A stretch of DNA of 64,000 nt from Mytilus edulis (taxonomy: Eukaryota > Mollusca > Bivalvia > Mytilida > Mytilidae): NCBI RefSeq assembly GCF_963676685.1, contig NC_092352.1:21471117-21535116 (forward strand), read 5' to 3'. Below, piece after piece: positions 36,001 to 48,000 of this stretch. The notes under the pieces were generated by a model. The model did not search any database. It was not told the DNA's origin and saw nothing but the letters and a program-made list of their open reading frames with translations. The stretch's first letter is position 1; each line of letters starts with the position of its first letter. A program made the position numbers and the translations under genes.

Positions 36001-39000
36001 TGAGCTACATACTTCAGACTTGGGGACATGCACTTAAGAGGGCAGTGAACATTTTTAAACAGTGGACAAAAAAGCAAAACATAAGTTCCCCTTTACATTT
36101 AAAAACTAGTTCAACGTCTTTGCCCTAGTTTAAAAAGACAGAGTTGAGCAACAGTAAACATTTTTAACCCCTTCCAACCTCCACATTCTTTTTGTGCCTG
36201 TCCCAAGTCAGAAGCCTTCAACTCAGTGCTTTTTGTCGAGCCGTCGACTTTAGTCGAAAAAGCGAGACTAAGCGATCCTACATTCCGTCGTCGTCGGCTG
36301 CGTCCACAAATATTAACTCTGAGGTTAAAGTTTTTGAAATTTAAATAACTTTCTTTAACCATACTGGATTTCTACCAAACTTGGACAGAAGCTTGTTTAT
36401 GATTATAAGATAGTATCCAGAAGTAAATTTTGTGAAAATAAAATTCCATTTTTTCCGTATTTTACTTATAAATGCACTTAGTTTTTCTGCGGGAATACAT
36501 TACATCACTCTGTGGTTGTAGTTTTTAAAATTTTAATAACTTTCTTAAACTATCTAAATTTAAACACAAGTTTATGACCATAAAAGGAAGGTTGGGTTTG
36601 ATTTTTGGAGTTTTGGTCCCGTTTTCAAATTGGTCTATTTTAAGGTCCAAAGGGTCCAAAATTAAACTTAGTTTGATTTTAACAAAAATTGAATCCTTGG
36701 GGTTCTTTGATATGCTGAATTTAAAAATGTACTTAGATTTTTAATTATTGGCCTAGTTTTCAAGTTGGTCCAAATGGGGGTCCAAAATTAAACTTGATTT
36801 TGGGAGTTTTGGTCCCAACAGTTTAGGAATAAGGGGCCCAAAGGGTCCAAAATTGAACTTTGTGTGATTTCATCAAAAATTGAATAAATGGGTTCTTTGA
36901 TATGCCAAATCTTACTGTGTATGTAGATTCTTAATTTTTGGTCCAGTTTTCAAATTGGTCTACATTAAGGTCCAAAGGGTCCAAAATTAAACTAAGTTTG
37001 ATTTTAACAAAAATTAAATTCTTGGGCTTATTTGATATGCTTTATCTAAACATGTACTTTGATTTTTGATTATGGGCCCAGTTTTCAAGTTGGTCCAAAT
37101 CAGGATTCCATATCAAGTATTGTGCAATAGCAAGAAATTTTCAATTGCACAGTATTGCACAATAGCAAGAAATATCTAATTGCACAATATTGTGCAATAG
37201 CAATTAATTTTCAATTGGAGTTATCTTTCTTTGTATAGAATAGTAGTTGATAATATATGTTGGAAATTTGCCAGACATGACTATGATGTCATTTTCTATT
37301 TTTATTTGCCAATAACTTTATGTAAATAACTTCATTGGAAATTTGCCAATATAAAATGTTGCTGATGAAGCTTTTTTTCCTTATCTTATCTAAAATGTTT
37401 TTAGATAATGTATGTTGGACATTTGCCAGACATGACTATGATGTCATTTTCTATTTTTATTTGCCAATAACTTTATGTAAATAACTTCATTGGAAATTTG
37501 CCAATATAAAATGTTGCTGATGAAGTTTTTTTTTCCTTATCTTATCTAAAATATTTTTAGATAATATATGTTGGAAATTTGCCAGACATAACTATGATGT
37601 CATTTTCTATTTTTATTTGCCAATAACTTTATGTAAATAACTTCATTGGAAATTTGCCAATATAAAATGTTGCTGATGAAGCTTTTTTTCCTTATCTTTT
37701 CTAAAATGTTTTTAGATAATGTATGTTGGAAATTTGCCAGACATGACTATCATGTCATTTTCTATTTTTATAATTTTCTGATGTCTTTAAATGAGTGTTT
37801 ATGGTTGCAAAGTCCATTTAAAATTTGAATTGAGATGATGATGATGATGGAGTGGCTTGACATTTGTTTGGTGTAAAAAACCCATATAATGTCAAAAATT
37901 TGATCACAATCCAAATTCAGAGCTGTATCACGCTTAAATATTTTGTCCATACCTGCCCCAACTGTTCAGGGATCAACCTCTGCGGTCGTATAAAGCTGCG
38001 CCCTGCGGAGCACCTGGTTGGTTATTATCTTGAATATTATTATAGATAGAGATAAAGTGTAAACAGCAATAATGTTCAGCAAAGTAAGATTTACAAATAA
38101 GTCAACATGACCGAAATGGTCAGTTGACCCCTTTAGGAGTTATTGCCCAATTTGCCCTTTATAGTCAATTTTTAACCATTTTTCGTAAATTTTTAGTAAT
38201 CTTTTACAAAAATCTTCTCCTCTGAAACTACTGGGCCAAATTAATCCAGACTTGGCCACAATCATCATTGGGGTATCTTGTTTAAAAAATGTGTCCGGTG
38301 ACCCGGCCAACTAACTAACTTATATAGCCACCACGCCTAAAAATAGAATATAGGGGTAAAATGCAGTTTTTGGCTTATAACTCAAAAACCAAAGCATTTA
38401 GAGCAAATCTGACATGGGTTAAAAAATTTATTGGGTGAAGATCTATCTGCCCTGAAATTTTCAAATGAATCAGACAACCTGTTGTTGGGTTGCTGCCCCT
38501 GAATTGGTAATTTTAAGGAAATTTTGCTGTTTTTTGTTATTATCTTAAATATTATTATAGATAGAGATAAACTGTAAACAGCAATAATGTACAGCAAAGT
38601 AAGACCTAAAAAGAAGTCAACATGACCAAAATGGTCAATTGACCCCTAAGGAGTTATTGCCCTTTATATAGTCATTTTTTTAACAATTTTCACAAAATTT
38701 GTAAAATTTTACTAACATTTTGCACTGTAACTACTGGGTCAAGTTCATTATAGATAGAGATAATTGTAAGCAGCAAGAATGTTCAGTAAAGTAAGATCTA
38801 CAAACACATCACCATCACCAAACCACAATTTTGTCTTGAATCCATCTGTGTCCTTTGTTTAGTATTCACATAGACCAAGGTGAGCGACACAGGCTCTTTA
38901 GAGCCTCTAGTTTGTTTTACTGTAGTGTAAGTTTTACTAAAGCTTTAACAAAGAATGGTTCTTCATCCATGTAATGTCCACTTTTGAATATAAAATGGTG

Positions 39001-42000
39001 CATACAATAATATTGTTATTTTTATTTCAGTTATGGTCTGGGATGATTTAAAGAAAAAACATGTAATTGAATTAGAATTTTCTACAGATGTCAAAAGTGT
39101 GCGGCTGAGAAGAGATAGGTAGGGTTAATCATTGCTATTGCTGCTGCTATAGCTGTTCATTAGGAGATCTCAGACTCGTTCATTTCATTGATACAGAGCT
39201 CTATGGTGTAACATCTTTTCATTTTCTGTACAATTAAGTTGAAAGTTAAAATGGTAACTAATTAAAGTTTATTGCTTCCATGATTTAAAAATTTGTTGTA
39301 TATAAACTATGGTATATGTTGCATGATAAGTTTTTTTTGTGGAGCAACAAGCTGTTAAGGTGTTCAGCCACCAAGACAGGCAGAGAAAAAAGCTGACAAA
39401 AAATCTTTGGACTCTTTTTGGAAAATGACGCAGTCATTGTTCCATTACTGGCGACCTGAACTTCATTACATTTCTCTGCCTACCGCGCTTGGTTTCGTAT
39501 TTACTATTTTCTATACGAACTGGAATTTGCTTGTGTTATCAATATGCATTAGAGGTCATTGTGTAGTAATCAGCCAGATACCAGTTTACAAACTAACTGG
39601 TTTCTGCTTGTATTCCACTACACTCGAACAAAGTGTTGTAGTTTGACGGGAACCAGTTTAGAATTTGTAAACTACAAAACGTAATCGGTTATTGTTCATT
39701 CCGTTTTGGTGTTTCATACCGACTTTTATGGTTTGAATAAGCTTAAGACCCTTCAAACATTAATGTGATAGGTATATTAAAGACTGTTTTACAAAAGGAT
39801 GGAACTGTTTTGCTGTCAAAGTCGTACTATAGTGATATCTGTTATGTACGGATTTCCACTTTCACCGGTTAATTTCTTCTTTTACACGTGCTTTTGAAAC
39901 TTCCTGTTTAAACATTGTTTTAAAATTGTTTTTTGAGTGAATTTAACTTATTTTAACAATCATGAAGCGTTCCAGAATCATTTTCAAGCAGTTTCTTCTT
40001 CTCTTTGATGATGGAAAATAGGTTTTTCTCAAGAAAATACCGCAAACGATCGCAGAGGAATTGAAACGTACAAGTCAAGTCGGCACCTGGTTAAATTGTC
40101 ATCTAGTCAAATCTGCACCTATTTGACGTCAATTCGGCATCCAATAATATTTGTTATAATATTTTCTATTCAATTAATTAATAACTGTTACCAAGTACAT
40201 AGTGAATATGTTGTTGTGTATAAAGGTAAACAACGAAGCCCTTACCCAAGATGTTGTTTTAACAATTAGACAATTATTAAAATAAAATGGAAAACTATGA
40301 GTCCCTTTCAATAAATCAAACTTTCATGCCAAATAATAAGCAAATTTAAGGTGTTTTTTAGCTCACCTGGCCCGAAGGGCCAAGTGAGCTTTTCTCATCA
40401 CTTGGCGTCCGGCGTCCGTCGTCCGTCGTCGTCCGTCGTCCGTCGTCGTCGTCCGTCGTCGTTAACTTTTACAAAAATCTTCTCCTCTGAAACTACTGGG
40501 CCAAATCAAACCAAACTTGGCCACAATCATCATTGGGGTATCTAGTTTAAAAAATGTGTGGCGTGACCCGGTCAACCAACCAAGATGGCCGCCACGGCTA
40601 AAAATAGAACATAGGGGTAAAATGCAGTTTTTGGCTTATAACTCAAAAACCAAAGCATTTAGAGCAAATCTGACATGGGGTAAAAATGTTTATCAGGTCA
40701 AGATCTATCTGCCCTGAAATTTTCAGATGAATCGGTCAATCGGTTGTTGGGTTGCTGCCCCTGAATTGGTAATTTTGAGGAAATTTTGCTGTTTTTGGTT
40801 ATTATCTTGAATATTATTATAGATAGAGATAAACTGTAAACAGCAATAATGTTCAGCAAAGTAAGATCTACAAATAAGTCAACATGACCAAAATGGTCAG
40901 TTGACCCGTTTAGGAGTTATTGCCCTTTATAGTCAATTTTAACCATTTTTCATAAATTGAATTAATCTTTTACAAAAATCTTCTCCTCTGAAACTACTGG
41001 GCCAAATTAATCCAAACTTGGCCACAATCATCTTTGGGGTATCTAGTTTAAAAAATGTGTGGCGTGACCTGGTCAACCAACCAAGATGGCCGCCACCGCT
41101 AAAAATAGAACATAGGGGTAAAATGCAGTTTTTGGCTTATAACTCAAAAACCAAAGCATTTTGAGGAAATCTGACATGGGATAAAAATGTTTATCAGGTC
41201 AAGATCTATCTGCCCTGAAATTTTCAGATGAATCGGTCAATCGGTTGTTGGGTTGCTGCCCCTGAATTGGTAATTTTGAGGAAATTTTGCTGTTTTTAAT
41301 TATTATCTTGAATATTATTATAGATAGAGATAAATTGTAAACAGCAATAATGTTCAGCAAAGTAAGATCTACAAATAAGTCAACCTGACCAAAATGGTCA
41401 GTTGACCCCTTTAGGAGTTATTGCCCTTTATAGTCAATCTTTAACCATTTTTCATAAATCAAAGTAATCTTTACAAAATCTCCACTGAAACTACTAGGCC
41501 ACAATCATCTTTGGGGTATCTAGTTTGAAAAATGTGTCCGATGACCTGGCCATTCAACCAAGATGGCCGCCACGGCTAAAAATAGAACATAGGGGTAAAA
41601 TGCAGTTTTTGGCTTATAACTATGAATTCAAAGCATCTAGAGCAAATCTGACAAGAAGTTAAATTGTTAATCAAGTCAATATCTATCTGCCCTGAATTTT
41701 TCAGATGAATTGGACAACTGGTTGTTGGGTTGCTGCCCTCCAATTGGTAATTTTTAAAGAAATTTTGCCGTTTTTGGTTATCTTGAATACTATTATAGAT
41801 AGCGATAAACTGTAAACAGCAATAATGTTCAGCAAAGTAAGATCTACAAATAAGTCAACATGACCTAAATGGTCAATTGACCCCTTAAGGAGTTATTGCC
41901 CTTTATAGTCAATTTTTAACAATTTTCATTGATTTGGTAAATATATGTAAATTTTTACCAAATATAGTTCTCTGTTACTAATGGGCAAAGTTCATTATAG

Positions 42001-45000
42001 ATATAATTGTAAGAAGCAAAATCGTTCAGTAAAGTAAGAACTTCAAACACATCACCATCACCAAAATACAATTTTGTCATGAATCCATTTGTGTCCTTTG
42101 TTTAATATGCACATAGACCAAGGTGAGCGACACAGGCTCTTTAGAGCCTCTAGTTTCAGTAAAGTTTAAAAAGCATTAAACAAACAATCCTGTAAAATGC
42201 TCAACTGGTTTAAATAATGCATAAACATATCCAATATCTCATGTATTAGTCCAAATAATTATGACGTCTGGCAAGGCTATTTTATTTTTTTTCTGTGATG
42301 TCTTCCTATGAAGTTCGTAGGAAGGCGTCCCAGAAAAAAATTAACATAGCCTTGCGGTCATAGAAAGGTGTCCCAGAATAAAATTCAAAAAGCCTTGCCA
42401 GACGTAATAATTATTTTGACTACTCATATATATATCATTAAAAATACACCAAAAAAGTCATTAAGTTGAGAAAAATAAATATATACAAAATGTACATGAA
42501 CACCCAAAAATGTGAAAGTTAGTATTTAACTCTTTTTGCTTAAATACTGAAAAAAATTCTGGCAACCCCTTACTTATTTTTTACTCTTTTTGCTTAAAAT
42601 ACTGTTAAAATTTATATTTAACATGGGTGACGAATTGACTAAATCAGGTGTCGATTTAACCAGGTGCTGATTTGTCCAGGTGCCAATTTAACCAGGTGCC
42701 GGTTTGACTAGAATTCTTTGACAAATATTTGAAATTACCTGAGTTTCATTAGACCTTTGATAACAGTAACAAAAAGATTATTTACTTAATATTTTGTGGG
42801 AGAAGGGGGTTCAGACTATGTGGTATCAGGTCTGTTCGCGCCCAATACACTTTCGCACCCTACATGTTCGCACGTTCGCACCCAAGGTCCGTTTGCACTC
42901 TACTCATTCGCGCCCAATTTTAATTCAAATTCAAGTTGAATAATTGGAAAATCATGATTGTTGTTTTAAATTGCTTTGGTGTAAATACTGAATGTATTTA
43001 TAGCTTGGTATGAGTAAAACATTGAAGATTTTTAAGGAAAAACACAAAAGATAATTGTTTTTAACAGCTTGGTACCTTTGATCTGAAACAACGAAACAAT
43101 AAAATATAGGAACCAAAATATAGCAATCCACTATTATAACCAAAACATGATAAAATCTATTCAACACACAGAAAAAAACATAGTCAGGATCTCACTTCAT
43201 TTTGAAAGAAGTCAATGAAACAAAGTTATAGCAATACACTAACAAAACATGATTAAGAGTTATTCAACACAAAATAAAACGTTGAAAAAATGCCACTTTA
43301 TTTAGAAAGGATTATTATAATTTTTAACAATACGCTATCTAAAACATGATTAAGATTTATTCAACACAAAAAAAAATGCTGTCTCACTTTATTTTGAGAC
43401 AATGACAACAATTATACTTATAAGAAAACACTTGCTTACAGAGTTATTAAACACAAAACCAATTAAGATTGGGTGCGAACATGTAGGGTGTGAAAGTGAA
43501 AGGGGCGAACATGAGTGGGCGCGAACGGACCCGGATTCAGACTATGTACCAGTGAGAAATATACAAGCCTTTCTACGGTATTTATTTGTACAATTCAGGC
43601 AGTCTTGACCTATTCATTTGTCTTAAAAAAACAGCCAGTTGTCACCTTCACTTCACACACACACATACACGAATATCAATTATATGCTTACGAGACATGT
43701 TGCATTGTTAAACTAATTACGGTATGTGAAAATCAAGACTTGCATATAAACTATCCCAATATTAGAGACAGTGGCGTCATTTTTCTTCAGAGCTTTCAGC
43801 TCTTTGATTTTAATTCAGTAATGAAGATAGTTGATATACGGGTTCAACATTTTGAAGAACATTTTACTATTAACAATAACCACAATAAACCTATTTCTCG
43901 TATCAAACATAAACTAAAAGAACTAGCCAAGGAATTTGTTTTTGTCCCTGCCGATAAAGCTGCTAATAATATTATTATTGTTTGACGTAAATTTTACATT
44001 GAGGTTCTGAAGAAGGAAATCACCAATTCACCAACATTCCAACTGACTCTATTTTTAGAAAACGAAATCTGTAACAAACATAAACTTTTAGCCACCGCTT
44101 TACAAGCAGAGCCAAATACAATGAAAGTCCCAACTATGTATTGGCTTCCGAAGCTACACAAAACCCCTTACAAATATAGATTTATTTCGTCTTCAAGCCA
44201 TTGTTCAACTACTAAATTGTCTATTCATCTTACCAGCACACTTGGTACAATTAAAAACCTGATAATAAATTGTTCAAATAAGGCCTTCGAAAATAGTGGA
44301 ATAAATTACTTTTGGAGTGTCAAGAACTCGTTGGAAGTACTTGATAAATTGCATGCTTATAATATATTAGTGATTTTGAATCTGTTCAAAGTTTTGATTT
44401 TTCTACCCTGTATACCACATTGCCTCACATTCTCATTAAGAAAAAATTCACACACCTAATTAAATGGGCATTCAAAAAATCAAAATGTGAATATATATGT
44501 TCAAACTCTTTTAGGTCATTTTTTAGTAGCAATAAACAAAAAAACTATGTTAATTGGACATGCTTTGATACTATATATGCCCTTGAATTTTTACTAGATA
44601 ACATTTTTGTTCGCTTTGGGGATTCCGTATATCGTCAGATTATCGGAATTCCAATGGGGACTAACTGTGCACCACTTATTGCGGACCTGTTTTTGTATTG
44701 TTATGAGTTACAATTTATGACAAAAATAAGCAAAGACCCATCGAAACAACATCTGATAAACAAATTTAATAATACTTTTAGATATTTGGATGATATTTTG
44801 GCTCTCAATAATGACAACTTCAGTATGTATATTAATGAAATTTATCCTGTTGAACTTACTTTAAATAAAGCTAATACTAACAATGACCACTGCCCTTTTC
44901 TCGATCTTGATATATATCACTAATGGAAAGCTGAATACTAAAATTTATGATAAAAGGGATGATTTTTCATTTCCTATCGTTAATTATCCGTTTGTAGATG

Positions 45001-48000
45001 GTGACGTTCCCTTGTCACCATCTTACGGTGTTTATATATCTCAACTTGTACGATTCGCTCGTGTATGTAACAATGTTTTAGATTTTAACGAGAGAAATTT
45101 ATGTATTACTGAAAAATTATTACACCAGGGTTTTCGATATCACAAACAAGTCAAAACATTTACTAAATTTTATCATCGGTATAAAGACATCATTCGTAAA
45201 TATAGCTCAACATGCAGACTTCTAATACGTTCAGGTATTTCACATCCAATTTTTTATGGAAATATTCTTTATAAAGCACAAAGGTGTCAGTATTCACCTC
45301 AGAAACTTACAAAACCTTTGAATAGACTTATTAAGAAGGGATATAATTACGATACTGTTGTCAAGTCATTAAAGATTGCATATTTTGGCGTTAATATTGA
45401 GTCACTGATAAGGTCTTTGCATCGGAACTACACACATTTATTCTAAAAACAGTTGTTGGCATGACACGGGTTATGTTCTTCTCATATATGTTATGATGGT
45501 ATGATACTAAACCCCTAACGGGAAGGATTGTGCCTGATGTTCATATGATGAAATCATAATCTTTCAGTCAGTTTAATTGAAGTCTGGAGCTGGCATGTCA
45601 GTTAACTGCTAGTAGTCTGTTGTTATTTATGTATTATTGTCATTTTGTTTATTTTCTTTGGTTACATCTTCTGACATCAGACTCGGACTTCTCTTGAACT
45701 GAATTTTAATGTGCATATTGTTATGCGTTTACTTTTCTACATTGGTTAGAGGTTTAGGGGGAGGGTTGAGATCTCACAAACATGTTTAACCCCGCTGCAT
45801 TTTTGCGCCTGTCCCAAGTCAGGAGCCTCTGGCCTTTGTTAGTCTTGTATTATTTTAATTTTAGTTTCTTGTGTACAATTTGGAAATTAGTATGGCGTTC
45901 ATTATCACTGGACTAGTATATATTTGTTTAGGGGCCAGTTGAAGGACGCCTCCAGGTGTGGGAATTTCTCGCTACATTGAAGACCTGCTGGTGACCCTCT
46001 GCTGTTGTTTTTTATTTGGTCGGGTTGTTGTCTCTTTGACACATTCCCCATTTCCATTCTCAATTTTAGATAACGTATACCATCACAACAGGAGAATATT
46101 GATATGAAAAGATTTTCATATAATTTGAAAGGCAAGAAAAGAAAAAGAGAGAAAATAAGAAAAATGCTTCAATATTATTTCACATTTAAAATAACGTGCA
46201 TTAATAATTTCAATAGTCATATCCATTTTTTTAGTTGCATTATTTATATTTCACATTTTTGACAAAGGTCAATGATTCACAATTTAAGATGCATGGATTA
46301 ATTTCTAAATAACAGTAATGATGTTTTTTATTATGTCTCTTTATTTTTTTAAATACTTCCACTGCTTATGTTTTATTAAGGATAAAATGAAAAATTGTGT
46401 GACACACTTTTAAAATCTTTATTTTTATTTTACAGATAGATTACTATTACCTTAACAATACCATACATTGTGTACAAAGACTTATTTTTACTTTTCAGAA
46501 TTGTAGTAATATTAGACACAATGATAAAAGTATATACATTTACACAGAACCCTCAACAACTTCATGTGTTTGAAACATGCACAAACCCAAGAGGTAACGT
46601 GAATAATTTATATACACTTAATAATGCAAATATTTGACTAAACTGCTTTAAATGTGAGTTTAAAAGAAGATTACCAATCCCTTTTTGGTAAATCATATTT
46701 TTTTGGGGGGAGGGGGGGATTAAATAACAAACAAAAAAACAATGCAAATGAGGTGTGTATTTGTTTCAATGTAATTTGTTATGGTTTGAGGAAAAAAGTT
46801 AGATACAATATATTCTTTTGTTGAGGTTATAATGTTTGCATTGTGACATACCACATACAACAAAATGCACGAATGGAAAGTTGTCTATTTTTAGTGAATT
46901 TGTTGAATAATTTTTTTTCGCGTCTGTGATAAAAGTCAAAGTATGTGATGCATAGGGATTACTATCTGGCAGCAGTAAACTGATTGAAAGATTTTCTTCT
47001 GTTTTAGTTGCAAACATTGCTTTATAAATCATTTGTATTTCCCACAGGTCTATGTGTCATGTGTCCTAACAGCAATAATTCAATACTTGCATTTCCTGGG
47101 CGTAAACCAGGGCATGTCCAGGTGGTAGACCTGGCTAACACAGAAAAATCACCCACAGACATAGCTGCTCATGAGGCACCTCTAAGTTGTATAGCTCTTA
47201 ACCTACAAGGCACAAGGTTGGCTACATCGTCCGAAAAAGTAAGTTTAGTTCTTGTTAAAGTTAACAACCAAATAAGTTTATGCATAGGCGGATCTGGGAG
47301 AGATAAATTTGGTCGATTAGATAGGGAATCACAGAAGCATGAATGGAGCCCTGTTAGGGCAGTCAGTGGGCCCCCCTTATGAAAATTTTTTCATCCGCCA
47401 CTGACATACATATATAATTCAGAGTATTTCAATTAAAAGAATTCTTTTCATGATCTAGAATGTAATGACCTTGAATTGATAGCTGGCTGAAAACAAACTG
47501 ATATAAATCACATTGACCATGATAATGAATCTGTCATATCTACCTAATATATTTATACCTTTCTTTAACAAACTTAGTGTTTGAAATAGATAAAGTTATC
47601 AAATATTTGCTTTTGATGATGAGTTGTTTATATATTTACCTATATTTTATTGTACATGATGTACATGTATTCACTTATAAACTTGAATATTTTTCACAAA
47701 TCATGGCGATGGTCATTATAAATTTCTTATTTTTATAAACAAAGACAAAAAAAGCATCATTTATGAGTCTGACTGAGTGATAGTGGTTGACGTCTATCCT
47801 TTCAAAACATAGACAAGTTGCCTTGTTGAGACAAATGACCTAGATATATTTTTGATATCTCTCTGATAAGAAGAAGGTGATCTACATCTATCAGTAAAAT
47901 GCATTAATAAATTATTGTAATGAAATGTGATCTAGGTAGCTTGTAGATTCATGTATCTATCAGTAGAGATTACAAACAAGGTTACTGCTTGTACAAATTG

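Larger units (their letters stand above)
40072..42711. mobile_element. Word-array foldback element C, hosting nested insertions, WIPI3 intron 4
   Basis: Left array 40072-40150 and right array 42625-42711 are inverted copies of words such as GTCGGCACCTGGTTAAATT and AGTCAAATC(T/A)GCACC. The interior 40151-42624 is mostly later insertions (40360-42153 and 42247-42422). Confidence 0.65.

Noticed and set aside
40351..40717. Overlapping ORFs with a serine/arginine-rich run ([11 protein letters not shown])
   Set aside because: The run is the translated CGTCCGTCGTC tract of a family 1 element, not a gene.
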